Shown: positions 48,590-59,765 of the stretch, in pieces
Position numbering within the stretch: position 1 is the first letter of the stretch
Layout: each line of letters starts with the position of its first letter
DNA from: an uncultured Bacilli bacterium
GTDB lineage: Bacteria > Bacillota_I > Bacilli_A > RFN20 > CAG-449
Length of the DNA stretch: 64,000 nt
Direction of reading: 5' to 3'
Assembly: GCA_947588815.1 (NCBI GenBank)
Contig: CANQAG010000006.1
Span: 28,083-92,082 of the forward strand
Notes under the pieces: generated by a model
What the model saw: only the letters and a program-made list of their open reading frames with translations
The model's database searches: none
Told to the model about the DNA's origin: nothing
Translations under genes and position numbers: made by a program

Positions 48590-49417
48590 TTACAGCAATT
48601 TTTTTATAAAATTATCTAACTCTTCTTCAGAAGGAAAATCTAACGTGATTCTATTTTTCGTAATTCGTACTTTTATATCATATTTTTTCTCAAGTTTTTG
48701 TTGCGTTTCATATTTTATGTTACTTCCGTTTAAAAAAGACACTAAATCTTCTACGGCTCTGACTGATAATTTTTCTTCGATAATCATTGCAAGAATTTTT
48801 TCTTGTTCCGCTTCATTTAAACCAACTAAAACACGAGCATGGCCAAACGAAATATCGTTTCGACGCAGGGCATCCAAAACCGGTTTCGACAATTTTAAAA
48901 TTCTTAAAGAATTGACGATATGGCTTAAAGATTGATGAGTCATAATCGCAATATCATTTCGACTGATTCCAAACTTTTTCACCGCCGCTTGATACGCGTA
49001 AGCTTTATTTAAAATAGAAATTCTGCTATCATTGGCATGATGTTTTAAAACCATATAAATCATTAAATCATCGGATATTGATCTTACCATCAAAGGTACT
49101 TCTTTGAGTTTAAGTTTTCTAGCGACAAAAAATCGTTTGTATCCAGATATTACTTCATATTTATCGCCGACTTTTCGCGCTAGTAATGGTAACAATATTC
49201 CGTTTTCTTTAATTGATTGAGTCATATCTACGACATCTTCATCCATAACCAAAAAATGTTTACACAATGGATTAAATGTGACATCTTCCAACGGCACATT
49301 GATAATTGTTTCTTTTGTAAAATCGTTTTCTATAAGTGAAATAATGTCATTATCACTATAGCGATCAATAAGAACTGCAAGAGAAGGATTTTGCAAATTC
49401 TTTTCTTTTTTACTCAT
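48590..49417 (-). CDS. parB: Chromosome partitioning protein ParB/Spo0J
   Basis: ParB N-domain YEVISGYKRFFVARKLKLKEVPLMV, HTH and FGHARVLVGL. Confidence 0.92.
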   Translation of the reverse strand: MSKKEKNLQNPSLAVLIDRYSDNDIISLIENDFTKETIINVPLEDVTFNPLCKHFLVMDEDVVDMTQSIKENGILLPLLARKVGDKYEVISGYKRFFVARKLKLKEVPLMVRSISDDLMIYMVLKHHANDSRISILNKAYAYQAAVKKFGISRNDIAIMTHQSLSHIVNSLRILKLSKPVLDALRRNDISFGHARVLVGLNEAEQEKILAMIIEEKLSVRAVEDLVSFLNGSNIKYETQQKLEKKYDIKVRITKNRITLDFPSEEELDNFIKKLL

Positions 49418-50168
49418 TCAATATCTCCTTTGCTAAAGACAAATAAGCAATGCTTCCTGACGCTGTCGGTTTAAAGATATTGATTGGTTTTCCTCGCGCG
49501 GCCGCTTCAGCCAAAGAAATATTTCGTGGAATTTGAGTTATAAAAGTTTTTTCCCTGAACAACCCGCGAATTTCAGTGGTAACTTCCGTTCCCAAGCGAG
49601 TTCTAGGATCATACATAGTTAAAAGAAACCCCATAATTTCAAGCGATGAATTATACTTACTTTGAACTTTGGAAATCGATGAAAGGACTTGAGCAATCCC
49701 TTCTAAAGCAAAATATTCACACTGCACAGGTATAATTACTTTATTTGCCGCGCACAAAGCGTTGATAGTTAAAAATCCAAGCGAAGGCGGGCAATCAATA
49801 AACATAAAATCATATTGATCAACTATTTTCTCTAAATTTGTTTTTAAAATAAAAAACGGATTTGAAATATGCAACATTGCCGATTCGGTAGTTGATAATT
49901 TTAAGTTTGCCGGAATCAAATCAAGATTGTCCATTTCAGTTTTTTTAATAATTTTATTTATGTCATAACCTGAAACTAAAACATCATAAATCGTGCGGTT
50001 TAAACTAGTTGGATCAACACCGACACCTCTAGAACAATTTCCTTGAGGGTCAAAATCAATTAAAAGAACTTTTTTACCTAATTGAACTAGAGAGGACGCC
50101 AAAGAAATTGAAGTCGTAGTTTTTCCTACGCCTCCTTTTTGATTGCTAAGTGCGATTATTGTTGCCAT
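49410..50168 (-). CDS. parA: Chromosome partitioning ATPase ParA/Soj
   Basis: ALSNQKGGVGKTTTSISLASSL, DFDPQGNCS, FIDCPPSLGFLTINAL. Confidence 0.96.
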   Translation of the reverse strand: MATIIALSNQKGGVGKTTTSISLASSLVQLGKKVLLIDFDPQGNCSRGVGVDPTSLNRTIYDVLVSGYDINKIIKKTEMDNLDLIPANLKLSTTESAMLHISNPFFILKTNLEKIVDQYDFMFIDCPPSLGFLTINALCAANKVIIPVQCEYFALEGIAQVLSSISKVQSKYNSSLEIMGFLLTMYDPRTRLGTEVTTEIRGLFREKTFITQIPRNISLAEAAARGKPINIFKPTASGSIAYLSLAKEILNE

Positions 50169-50202
50169 ACTTTATCTCCTACTTCTTTTTCATTATCTCA
50201 CA

Positions 50203-50913
50203 TTAAAGTGGCATTTTCTTTATTTTAGAATAATTTCTTGGATATTTATCATCGGTTTTAGAATTTTTTAAAATAATTAAATTATTTCTTTCGTCACCAT
50301 TAGTAGGTAAAATCCACTGTTGTTGGTCGACAACTTTTGCCTTTAAAATTTTTAAAGCGTTATTAGATATCTCTAGTTCTTCTAAAGCATTTTTACCTTT
50401 TAAAGCGATAAAATAACCGCCGACCTTGACTAACGGAATGGCTAATTCTAATAAGATAGGAAGTTTTGCAACTGCACGAGCCGTCACAATATCAAAACTT
50501 TCTTTATAATCTTTACTCAAGTCTTCGCTTCTTTTAGCTATTATTTTAACGTTGTGAAGATTCAATGCTTCAACCACAACCTTTAAAAAATTTGCTCGCT
50601 TATTTAAAGGTTCGATTAAAGTAAAATTTCTATCTTTAAAATAAATCGCTAACGGAATTCCCGGAAAGCCCGCGCCACTTCCAATATCCGCAATATTTAA
50701 ACATGGTTTAGATGCAAGAAACGGAGCAACTAACAAGCAATCGTAAAAATGTTTTTCGTAAATTTCCTCTTCGCTATCGATAGCTGTTAAATTCATCACT
50801 TTATTATAAGATTGTAATAACTCTAGATATTGTTTTAGTTTGAAAAGCATATCATCGCTTAAATCTATTCCGATTATTTGTAAGGCGTTTTTAAATGCTA
50901 TTTCGTTCATCAC
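50203..50913 (-). CDS. rsmG: 16S rRNA (guanine(527)-N7)-methyltransferase
   Basis: NIADIGSGAGFPGIPLAIYF, VTARAVAKLPILLELA. Confidence 0.95.
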   Translation of the reverse strand: MMNEIAFKNALQIIGIDLSDDMLFKLKQYLELLQSYNKVMNLTAIDSEEEIYEKHFYDCLLVAPFLASKPCLNIADIGSGAGFPGIPLAIYFKDRNFTLIEPLNKRANFLKVVVEALNLHNVKIIAKRSEDLSKDYKESFDIVTARAVAKLPILLELAIPLVKVGGYFIALKGKNALEELEISNNALKILKAKVVDQQQWILPTNGDERNNLIILKNSKTDDKYPRNYSKIKKMPL

Positions 50914-52768
50914 GGAACCTCCTTACATAAATTAATAACATCGCTATATCGCTTGGATTAATTCCGCTGATTCTTGAAGCTTCCGCAATATTTTTAGGAT
51001 GAAATTTACTAAGTTTTTGCCTTGCTTCTAACGCTAACCCGTCAAGATTATCAAAATCCAAACCATCTGGTATTTCAATATTTTCCATTTTAATCAAGCG
51101 CTCTGCTTCTCGCTTTTGCTTTTCGATATAACCTTCATATTTGATGATTACTTCAAGTTGCATCATGCCGATTTCGTCAAGTTCATTTAAACCAGAAACA
51201 AATTGTTTTATTTCATTATATTTAACTAATGGTCTTTTCAAAAGATTCGCAGCTGAAGTACCAGCCTTGAAATCACTATAACCAAGCGTTTGAAGATATT
51301 CTAAAAGAGCTTTTGAATCAGTTAAAAAAGTTGTTCTTAAAATCTTTTCGTTCTCTTCTAATTTTGCTTTTTTATCACAAAATCTGGCATATCTTTTTTC
51401 ACTAATTAATCCGATTTGATGTCCATATTCCGTTAGTCTTAAATCGGCATTATCGTGACGTATTAAAAGTCGATATTCAGCTCTTGACGATAAAAGTCGA
51501 TACGGTTCATTTGTCCCTTTTAACACCAAATCATCAATCATCACGCCGATGTAAGCTTCATCGCGCCTTAAAATAAGCGGATCTTTACCTAAAATTTTCA
51601 ATGAAGCATTGATACCCGCCATCAATCCTAATCCGGCCGCCTCTTCGTAACCTGAAGTTCCACATATTTGTCCGGCGCAATATAGTCCCGGCCATTTTTT
51701 TATTTGCAGAGTGTGATCAAACTGGAGTGGAACGATTGCGTCGTATTCGATTGCATAAGCGTATTTTAAAATTTCAGCATGTTCCAATCCTTTTAAAGAA
51801 TGCACCATCTCTTCTTGTACTTCTTTTGGCATCGAAGTTGAAAATCCTTGTAAGTAAATGGAATTTGTCTTTCGCGACTCCGGCTCTAAAAATAATTGAT
51901 GACGTGGTTTATCGGCAAACCGCACAATTTTATCTTCGATGCTTGGGCAGTATCGTGGTCCAACGCCTTTCACAATACCGCCATACATGGCTGATTTATG
52001 TAAATTATCACGAATTATTTGATGTGTTTTTTCATTAGTGTATGTCAAATAGCAAACGATTTGATCTTCAAGGGGAATAAATTTATCAGTTTCGTAAGAA
52101 AAAGCTAAATTTCCTTGAGTACCATATTGAGGCTCTAAAATTGAAAAATCTATCGATTCAGCTTTAATTCTTTGAGGAGTACCGGTTTTCAATCTAAAAA
52201 TTTCAATTCCCATTTTTTGAAGATTCAAAGAAAGACCGCGAGCTGACTTTTCTCCATCAGGACCGCCTACGGTTGCTTCATGTCCGACCAAAATTTCACT
52301 TTCCATATAAGTTCCGGTCGTTAAAATCACGGCTTGACTTTCGTATTGTCCCTTTGTTGTGATGACACCATAAACTTTTGAATCATCATGCAACAAATCG
52401 ACAACCATCTCTTCTGCAATCGTTAAATTCTCTGTGTTCATAGCTAAATATTGCATATAAGCGGGATAATCGATTTTATCGGCTTGACAACGAAGGCATT
52501 GAACTCCAGGCCCTTTTCCGGTGTTTAACATTTTCATCTGCAAATACTCATGGTCTGCAGCTTTACCCATCATGCCCCCTAAAGCGTCGATTTCACGCAC
52601 GACAATTCCTTTAGCGGAGCCACCAATAGATGGATTACAAGGCATATTAGCCATCATTTTTTTATTCAAAGTTAATAGGAGAGTATTTAATCCCATGTGG
52701 GCAGCAGCAAAAGCTGCTTCCATTCCAGCATGACCTCCGCCTACAACAATGACATCGTACTTTTTCAT
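50891..52768 (-). CDS. mnmG: tRNA uridine-5-carboxymethylaminomethyl modification enzyme MnmG
   Basis: [65 protein letters not shown]. Confidence 0.98.
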   Translation of the reverse strand: MKKYDVIVVGGGHAGMEAAFAAAHMGLNTLLLTLNKKMMANMPCNPSIGGSAKGIVVREIDALGGMMGKAADHEYLQMKMLNTGKGPGVQCLRCQADKIDYPAYMQYLAMNTENLTIAEEMVVDLLHDDSKVYGVITTKGQYESQAVILTTGTYMESEILVGHEATVGGPDGEKSARGLSLNLQKMGIEIFRLKTGTPQRIKAESIDFSILEPQYGTQGNLAFSYETDKFIPLEDQIVCYLTYTNEKTHQIIRDNLHKSAMYGGIVKGVGPRYCPSIEDKIVRFADKPRHQLFLEPESRKTNSIYLQGFSTSMPKEVQEEMVHSLKGLEHAEILKYAYAIEYDAIVPLQFDHTLQIKKWPGLYCAGQICGTSGYEEAAGLGLMAGINASLKILGKDPLILRRDEAYIGVMIDDLVLKGTNEPYRLLSSRAEYRLLIRHDNADLRLTEYGHQIGLISEKRYARFCDKKAKLEENEKILRTTFLTDSKALLEYLQTLGYSDFKAGTSAANLLKRPLVKYNEIKQFVSGLNELDEIGMMQLEVIIKYEGYIEKQKREAERLIKMENIEIPDGLDFDNLDGLALEARQKLSKFHPKNIAEASRISGINPSDIAMLLIYVRRFRDERNSI

Positions 52769-54150
52769 CCGATACTACCTTCCATATCCATTTTGATCAA
52801 TTGATTCAATTCAACAGCATATTCCATCGGTAATTCTCGCGAAAAAGGTTCAATAAATCCCATGATAATCATTTGAGTAGCATCTTTTTCTGAGATGCCA
52901 CGACTCATCAAATAGAACATTTGATCTTCACTAATTTTACTTACGGTTGCTTCATGTTCAAGAAAAGAAGAGTTATTTGAAATAATATTCGTCGGTATCG
53001 TATCAGAGCGCGAAACATTATCGAGAATCAAAGTGTCACATTCGACATGAGCTTTACAATTTTTAGCTTGTTCTGCAATAAATACTTTTCCGCGATAATT
53101 AGCGATTCCGCCACGCTTCACTACAGATTTTGAAATAATAGATGAAGTTGTTTCATCAGCTAAATGAATCATTTTAGCCCCTGCGTCTTGTTCTTGCAAG
53201 TGATCAGCAACAGCGATAGAAATACATGTTCCTTTCGCTCGAGGACCCGCTAAAACGCAACATGGATATTTCATATTCAATTGACTGCCGATATTGCCAT
53301 CGATCCATTCCATCATCGCATCTTCGTGGACCAAAGCTCTTTTGGTAACTAAATTGACAATGTTGTTCGACCAATTTTGAATAGTGGAATAACGACATTT
53401 GCCTCCTTTTAAAATGACAATTTCCACTACCGCAGCGTGTAATGATTCTTTTGAATAAATCGGTGCCGTACAGCCTTCGACATAGTGCACGTCCGCCCCT
53501 TCATCGACAATAATCAGTGTTCTTTCAAATTGACCTGTTTTTTCATTATTAATTCTAAAGTAAGACTGCAGAGGTTTTTCTAACTTTACACCTTTAGGAA
53601 CATAAATAAAAGATCCACCCGACCAAACCGCTCCATTCAAAGCCGCAAATTTATTGTCGTCATAATTAACTACAGATCCAAAATATTTTTTAAATAAATC
53701 AGGGCATGTTTTTAATGCCATGTCAGTAGAAAGAAAAATTATTCCTTTTTCTTCAACTTCTTTAAGCATATTGTGATAGACAACTTCAGATTCATACTGC
53801 GTAGAAACTCCAGCCAAATATTTTTGTTCGGCTTCAGGAATCCCAAGACGTGAGAAAGTTTCTTTAATCGTTTCTGGCACATCGTCCCAATTATTCTCTT
53901 CTTTTTTGCTCGGCCTTGTAAAATAAGTGTATGAATTAAAATCAAGATTTTTTAAATTCGGTCCATAATTAGGAAGACTCATTTCCAAAAATTTTTTATA
54001 ACTTTTTAATCTAAATTCAAGCATCCATTCAGGCTCATTTTTATATTCGGAAATCTGTCTTATAATATCTTCGTTTAACCCAACCGCCGTTTTAATAATA
54101 GATACATCTTTATCTTTAAATCCATATTTATATTCTTCACTCATCGTCAT
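52765..54150 (-). CDS. sufB: Fe-S cluster assembly protein SufB
   Basis: [43 protein letters not shown]; next to sufU/S/D/C. Confidence 0.97.
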   Translation of the reverse strand: MTMSEEYKYGFKDKDVSIIKTAVGLNEDIIRQISEYKNEPEWMLEFRLKSYKKFLEMSLPNYGPNLKNLDFNSYTYFTRPSKKEENNWDDVPETIKETFSRLGIPEAEQKYLAGVSTQYESEVVYHNMLKEVEEKGIIFLSTDMALKTCPDLFKKYFGSVVNYDDNKFAALNGAVWSGGSFIYVPKGVKLEKPLQSYFRINNEKTGQFERTLIIVDEGADVHYVEGCTAPIYSKESLHAAVVEIVILKGGKCRYSTIQNWSNNIVNLVTKRALVHEDAMMEWIDGNIGSQLNMKYPCCVLAGPRAKGTCISIAVADHLQEQDAGAKMIHLADETTSSIISKSVVKRGGIANYRGKVFIAEQAKNCKAHVECDTLILDNVSRSDTIPTNIISNNSSFLEHEATVSKISEDQMFYLMSRGISEKDATQMIIMGFIEPFSRELPMEYAVELNQLIKMDMEGSIG

Positions 54151-54565
54151 CAGCTCCTAAGATTTTATTGACCCCATTCCATCCGATCGTTGCGCATTTG
54201 ATTCTCGCAGCTTGTTTAGAAGTATTCATAAAAACTATCGCCTCATCAAGAATTTCAGGATCATATTCTTCCTCGTGAATCATATTTTTATAATTCGAAA
54301 TGATATTTTGGGCTTCGCTAACCGTTTTACCTTTTAAAAGTTCCGTCATAATCGAAGTAGACGCTGTTGAAATCGCACAACCGATTCCATGCCAACAAAC
54401 ATCTACAAGTCGATCGTTTTCAATTTTCACTTGGATATAAATTTTATCAATACACGAAGTGGAGTCCATATAAATTGTTTGATAATCTTCACTTGTTGCT
54501 TCTCTTTTATTTCTTGGATTTTGATAATGATCCATGATGATTTCCCGCATCATCTCGTTAGTCAT
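54137..54565 (-). CDS. sufU: SUF scaffold/sulfur-transfer protein SufU
   Basis: [50 protein letters not shown]. Confidence 0.93.
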   Translation of the reverse strand: MTNEMMREIIMDHYQNPRNKREATSEDYQTIYMDSTSCIDKIYIQVKIENDRLVDVCWHGIGCAISTASTSIMTELLKGKTVSEAQNIISNYKNMIHEEEYDPEILDEAIVFMNTSKQAARIKCATIGWNGVNKILGADDDE

Positions 54566-55790
54566 TGAAAAATGCATCGAGAAAATCACCGCCTTTCTTG
54601 CACGCATCAACAAAGATATCTATTTCTTCTTTAGTGTTGTAGAAATAAAGACTGGCTCTTAAAGTAGCTGTCGTCTTTAAAAATTCCATTAATATTTTAG
54701 CACAATGTTGCCCCGAACGAACACAAACGCCTTTAGAATTCAATAAAGAAGCTGCATCTTGAGCAAAAACATTCTTCAAGTTAAAAGTAACAATTCCTGT
54801 ATCAGCTGAAGGATTGTATATTGTTATACCTTCAATTTCTTTCATTTTATCAATCATATATTGTCGCAATTCAATCTCATATTTTGCAATTTCATCCATG
54901 CCGATTTTTTCAAGATATTCAATAGCTGCCGCCAAGCCGATTGCCCCTTCAATATTTTGAGTTCCGGCTTCAAATTTTAAAGGAGGAATTTGTAAACCGA
55001 CATCGCCACACATGTCAAAACGCGTGTTCATCCCACCACCGGTCAATAAAGGATCCATACAATCTAACAATTGATATTTTCCATATAAGACTCCAATGCC
55101 GGTAGGTCCACACATCTTATGTCCGCTAAAACAAAGAAAATCACAGTCCAAATCTTTTACATCAGTTTTCATATGTGGAACACTTTGCGCTCCGTCCACC
55201 ACAATAATAGCGCCATATTGATGAGCGATTTTTGCAATCTCTTTAACATCAATTACATACCCCATAACGTTAGTGACTTGAGCCACAGAAATAACCTTAG
55301 TATTTTTAGTAATCGTTTTACTGACATTTTCAGGAGTTAATTTGCCTTTTTCATCAAGAGGAATATATTTTATTTTGCAACCGGTAACTTCTGCTACTTT
55401 AAACCAAGGTAAAATATTTGAAGCGTGTTCGGCTTCAGTCAATAAAATTTCATCTTCCGGTTTTAAATATTTTATTCCCCATCCATAAGCGACAAGATTA
55501 AGTGACATTGAAGCGCCTGAAGTAAAAACGATTTCCGATTTTTTTGCTCCGATAAACTTTGCAACTTTACTCCTCGCTCCTTCATAAAGTTCGTCAACTT
55601 GCTGCGATAAATCATAATCCGCACGATGGGAATTAGATGTGCAGTTACAATAATAATTTTCAATGGCCTTTAAAACACAATAAGGTTTAAAAGAAGTCGC
55701 AGCATTATCCAGATAGACTAAAGGATGTCCCTGCATCGTAAGGCCTCGTAACATTGGAAAGTCTTTTCTTATTTGTTGTACATCAAACAT
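54558..55790 (-). CDS. sufS: Cysteine desulfurase SufS
   Basis: VYLDNAATSFKP, HRADYDLS, DFLCFSGHKMCGPTGIGVLYGK, VRSGQHCA. Confidence 0.97.
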   Translation of the reverse strand: MFDVQQIRKDFPMLRGLTMQGHPLVYLDNAATSFKPYCVLKAIENYYCNCTSNSHRADYDLSQQVDELYEGARSKVAKFIGAKKSEIVFTSGASMSLNLVAYGWGIKYLKPEDEILLTEAEHASNILPWFKVAEVTGCKIKYIPLDEKGKLTPENVSKTITKNTKVISVAQVTNVMGYVIDVKEIAKIAHQYGAIIVVDGAQSVPHMKTDVKDLDCDFLCFSGHKMCGPTGIGVLYGKYQLLDCMDPLLTGGGMNTRFDMCGDVGLQIPPLKFEAGTQNIEGAIGLAAAIEYLEKIGMDEIAKYEIELRQYMIDKMKEIEGITIYNPSADTGIVTFNLKNVFAQDAASLLNSKGVCVRSGQHCAKILMEFLKTTATLRASLYFYNTKEEIDIFVDACKKGGDFLDAFFND

Positions 55791-55793
55791 AAA

Positions 55794-56639
55794 TTACACC
55801 TTCTTTATGATCGCATTAGCGATGTCTTCTTTTATTCTTTGATCATCAAAATATGCAATAATCGGATTCAAATATCCAAGAGTAATCAATCTTTTAGCTT
55901 CTTCTTCACCTAAACCACGTGAACAAAGATAAAAAATATGTTCTTCATTTATTTTTCCAACAACAGCAGCGTGACTAGCTTCGACATCATTTTCGTCAAT
56001 GCACAAAATCGGATCCGCTTCAGCACGACATTTTTCATCAAATACCATAATTCGCGCATTTTGATGAGCGGCAGATTTGCTAGCTTTATTTTCAATTTTT
56101 GAAGTTCCCAAAAACGAAATTTTTGATTCATCTTTGCACACTCCGTAATTATTCATTTCGGAATAAGTGTTCACTGCACAATGATCGAAAGAAACTTTCA
56201 TAGTTTTTCGATCGTTTTTACCGGCCAAAGCAGCAAGGTGCCATAAAGCTCTAGCATTAGGTTCTTTAAGAGAAATCAAAACATCGATAGCTTCGATGCC
56301 AGTGCAAAAATCTGCATAGGCACACAATAAGTTTGCACTATCGAATAGTTTGAATTTATAAGTTCTTTTATTGCTAAAATCTAAAGAGCAAATTTCTAAT
56401 TTCAAACAACTTTTTTCTTTAAGAATAACATTGAAATTTGCATCTTTAGAACCAAGTTGAACAATTTTAATATTTGATTCTTCATCGCAGATTATCTCTA
56501 TTTGAGATTGAGCGCAATCATCTACATTTAAGTATCCATCGACATTTGAATTCTTTTCAAAAGAAAAGGTTAATTTATCGTTATTAAAGCTCTTTTTAAC
56601 TGTTTTAGAATCCAAGTTTTCATTTAAAATGTCTATCAT
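55794..56639 (-). CDS. sufD: Fe-S cluster assembly protein SufD
   Basis: SufB/D family C-terminus ADPILCIDENDVEASHAAVVGKINEEHIFYLCSRGLGEEEAKRLI. Confidence 0.92.
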   Translation of the reverse strand: MIDILNENLDSKTVKKSFNNDKLTFSFEKNSNVDGYLNVDDCAQSQIEIICDEESNIKIVQLGSKDANFNVILKEKSCLKLEICSLDFSNKRTYKFKLFDSANLLCAYADFCTGIEAIDVLISLKEPNARALWHLAALAGKNDRKTMKVSFDHCAVNTYSEMNNYGVCKDESKISFLGTSKIENKASKSAAHQNARIMVFDEKCRAEADPILCIDENDVEASHAAVVGKINEEHIFYLCSRGLGEEEAKRLITLGYLNPIIAYFDDQRIKEDIANAIIKKV

Positions 56640-56647
56640 AGGTTCAC

Positions 56648-57475
56648 CTATTTCTTGATTGCTTCTTTTACGGCACACGAACCAATCGAAGTACTACGCA
56701 TTGCAACTTGATCATCTTTTTGAATTTCAATGCCTTTTTCATATTTAAGCCATTCATATCCATCTTTATCGATTCGTGAAATAAGTTCAGCGCCACCTTC
56801 TAAAGCAATTTTTCCATTAACCATAATCGCTACACGTGTCGGCTTAATTAATTGGTATAACCGCGCATAGTGCGAGACCACCAAAAATGAAATAAGTGAT
56901 TCATTTTTTAAATCATTTATTGCATCGGAAACACAATTTAAAGCATCCACATCAAGTCCGGAATCGATTTCATCGAGCATTGCAAAATCCGGTTTTAAAA
57001 GGAGCATTTGTAAAATTTCATTTCTTTTCTTTTCGCCACCGGAAAAACCTTCATTAAGAAAACGGCTAGCCATACTCATCGAAATGTTCATTTTCTTGGA
57101 GGCGGCTTCCAATTGTCGATAAAACTCGTATATACCAATCGGTTTTTCACGGCGACTATTAATCGCCGACTTTAAAAAATCCGCATTGACTACCCCCGGT
57201 ACTTCACTTGGATATTGCATGCCTAAAAATAACCCATGCTTAGCTCTTTCGTCAACTGACATTTTTAAAACATCTTCACCATTTAAGAGAATTTTACCTT
57301 CGGTAACCCGATAGCGAGGATTACCCATAATCGCAGCTAATAAAGTCGATTTACCATGTCCATTAGGGCCAAGTAAAGCCACCACCTCATTTTCTTTGAT
57401 CTCTAAGTTTACCCCTCTAAGAATTTCTTTATCGTCAACACTCACATGGAGATTTTCAACAATTAGCGATTTCAT
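56648..57475 (-). CDS. sufC: Fe-S cluster assembly ATPase SufC
   Basis: ALLGPNGHGKSTLLAAIMG, FSGGEKKRNEILQM, LDEIDSGLDVDAL. Confidence 0.97.
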   Translation of the reverse strand: MKSLIVENLHVSVDDKEILRGVNLEIKENEVVALLGPNGHGKSTLLAAIMGNPRYRVTEGKILLNGEDVLKMSVDERAKHGLFLGMQYPSEVPGVVNADFLKSAINSRREKPIGIYEFYRQLEAASKKMNISMSMASRFLNEGFSGGEKKRNEILQMLLLKPDFAMLDEIDSGLDVDALNCVSDAINDLKNESLISFLVVSHYARLYQLIKPTRVAIMVNGKIALEGGAELISRIDKDGYEWLKYEKGIEIQKDDQVAMRSTSIGSCAVKEAIKK

Positions 57476-57606
57476 AAGTTTTTTGTCTCCTTATTGCTAT
57501 TATTTTACACTATTAACTAACGCAGTACAATTTTTTGGAAAAATTAACTGCTCGCGAATATCTTTAAATATTTTGGTCAAAAATGCAACTAGGATGATAA
57601 AAAACA

Positions 57607-57634
57607 AAAAAAAAGAGCAAAGCTTAAACTTTGC
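57607..57634 (-). terminator. Intrinsic terminator downstream of YjcZ-like genes
   Basis: GCAAAG-tttaag-CTTTGC-TC-T-run. Confidence 0.8.
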
Positions 57635-57643
57635 CCCTAAGAA

Positions 57644-57739
57644 CTAAAAACCGCAACTTCCAAACCAGCCGCCGCAACCGACAATGACGAGTAGGATGAA
57701 TAAAACTAAAATAATCGCAAAAGTGTTATTACCATTCAT
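57644..57739 (-). CDS. YjcZ-like sporulation micro-protein (31 aa)
   Basis: MNGNNTFAIILVLFILLVIVGCGGWFGSCGF, with SD; below the ORF-track size cutoff. Confidence 0.7.
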   Translation of the reverse strand: MNGNNTFAIILVLFILLVIVGCGGWFGSCGF

Positions 57740-57756
57740 TTAAACGCACCTCCTTT

Positions 57757-57864
57757 TTAGCCTTGGCACATACAACCAATGATGGCTATTAAGATAAACA
57801 AAATGAGTATAAACGCAAAGAAATTAGTCGTCGATGCGGGTTGGTATCCCATGCTTTGATTCAT
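57757..57864 (-). CDS. YjcZ-like sporulation micro-protein (35 aa)
   Basis: MNQSMGYQPASTTNFFAFILILFILIAIIGCMCQG, with SD AGGAGGT. Confidence 0.65.
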   Translation of the reverse strand: MNQSMGYQPASTTNFFAFILILFILIAIIGCMCQG

Positions 57865-58060
57865 AGTCGACCTCCTTTGTTTTCACGATATATTATGCAA
57901 CTTCCAAAAACATGTTCTCAGTCGTTAAAAAAAAGTATCTTAGATGCCCAAAAATATTGGTTTTAATTTTTTTTGCATTTGATTTTTTTATATTGAAATG
58001 AAAAGTGCCGTATTGTAAAATACTTATGCTATATTTTTATAGAAGGAGGAAAAAACAACC

Positions 58061-59758
58061 ATGAACAAACGTTTACTGATGTTATCCATGACTGGTTGTC
58101 TAACGCTCGGAGCTCTTGTTTCTTGTGATTCTCTCACAGGGAAAAAAGATGACGCTGGTCGTGATGTAATCGTATCGATTGGTAATAAAAACTACACTGC
58201 AGAAGAGTTGTTTGACAACTACAGTGAAACAACAACTGGTGCTGCGGCGTATTATAACGCAATCTATGACGTTTTGGTTCGCCACGCTGTTCCTGTTACT
58301 GCTACAATCGAAAATACTGTAAATACACAAATCGATGATTTTACAAGATTAGCCACTGTCGCAGCCAACAACAACGGAACCAGTTATAGAGATGAGCTTT
58401 CTAATGCTCTAATCGGTGAAGGTGTCGAAGATCTCGATCAATTGCGCGAACTTTACATTTTAAAAGAGCAAAAGAAAAAATTCGAAGAAAATTATTATGA
58501 CAAGATGACCGATACTAAAGTGGTCAAAACCGAAGGTGAAGAGGCCGAAGCGATTTCGATGTTTGAAAAATTATCGCTCGAATATTTTAGTACCAAAACT
58601 CCATATCACATTAAGCACATCCTTGTCAAAGTCAGTGCTGATTCTAGTTTCTACAATGGAAAAATTTCTAAGGATGACGCTAAAAAAATCGCTCGTGTAA
58701 TTAAGCTTCTATCGAGTGATTTAGTCACTTTCGGTAATGTTGCCAAAACCGAAAGCGATGATAATTCAGGAGACAAGAGTTCCGCTAACAACTTCGGTAG
58801 CTTAGGCATCATGGATCGCGATACTTCATTTGTAAGCGAATTTAAATATGCTGTCTATCAATATGATGGTCTCTTCAATAATGCTGTTTCCGCAGAAAAG
58901 AAAGCTTTATTGGGAATTCCAGGAGATCAAGATATCTTTGTTTCAAACGATGAAACCGAAGGCGACAAATATTTGAAAGTTTCTTCCATTCTTAACAAAG
59001 ACAACATTAATTACATCCCATATGAAAAAGCGATGGATTTAGAAAAGTATGCCGAAGTTGAAACCAACGTTAACACTTACGAAAAAATTGAAGATGGTAA
59101 TGCTGATTACTATCCGCGTAATATCGTTTTTAACAATTGGTTCAACTACCATGGTCTTAGTTTCATCGTAAAACCAACTGATCCTCAATATACTGTATCT
59201 GATTCCCGTTTCAAAACATTTGAAGGATTAGATAACGAAGTTTTGTGCGATGAAAATGGTAATCCGATTCTCGTTACTCGTGCCGGAACTCCTGGTGATT
59301 CAGGATATGAAGGTATCCATTTTATCGTCATTGAACAATCACCATTAACCGCAACCGATGGTGAACTCTTAGATTACTATTCAACCGATATTCCAGCAAC
59401 CGGAGAAAATGTTGAAGGAAAAAGACGTTTTGTTACTTTCATCGCCTCTGATAGAACAACTTATCAAGAAGCTGCCGAAAGCATCGAAAATAGTGTCAAA
59501 GGTTTTGATTCAAGCATTGAATATCGTATGTTTAAAGAAGAAGTCGAAAAATCCAATGTCGTAATTAATGAAAAAATCAAAAAATTGATTCTTGATTATA
59601 AAGAAGAAGCGATTCTTAATAACAAATATTCTTTAGAACAATCCAATTTATCATCTTGGGCCGCTTACCTTAGAAAATTAGTTCTTCAAAAATCAATGAA
59701 GAATGCAAAAGTAATCGGTGAAGATAAGATTCAGTTGTTCTACGACAATAAGGAGTAA
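58061..59758 (+). CDS. prsA: PrsA-like foldase lipoprotein
   Basis: Lipobox LGALVSC; PYHIKHILVKV parvulin-like region; upstream of hit. Confidence 0.75.
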   Translation: MNKRLLMLSMTGCLTLGALVSCDSLTGKKDDAGRDVIVSIGNKNYTAEELFDNYSETTTGAAAYYNAIYDVLVRHAVPVTATIENTVNTQIDDFTRLATVAANNNGTSYRDELSNALIGEGVEDLDQLRELYILKEQKKKFEENYYDKMTDTKVVKTEGEEAEAISMFEKLSLEYFSTKTPYHIKHILVKVSADSSFYNGKISKDDAKKIARVIKLLSSDLVTFGNVAKTESDDNSGDKSSANNFGSLGIMDRDTSFVSEFKYAVYQYDGLFNNAVSAEKKALLGIPGDQDIFVSNDETEGDKYLKVSSILNKDNINYIPYEKAMDLEKYAEVETNVNTYEKIEDGNADYYPRNIVFNNWFNYHGLSFIVKPTDPQYTVSDSRFKTFEGLDNEVLCDENGNPILVTRAGTPGDSGYEGIHFIVIEQSPLTATDGELLDYYSTDIPATGENVEGKRRFVTFIASDRTTYQEAAESIENSVKGFDSSIEYRMFKEEVEKSNVVINEKIKKLILDYKEEAILNNKYSLEQSNLSSWAAYLRKLVLQKSMKNAKVIGEDKIQLFYDNKE

Positions 59759-59765
59759 TGGAATT

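Noticed and set aside
48590-50168. parS site near parAB
   Set aside because: No clear TGTTTCACGTGAAACA-like sequence found by eye; cannot be excluded without a search.
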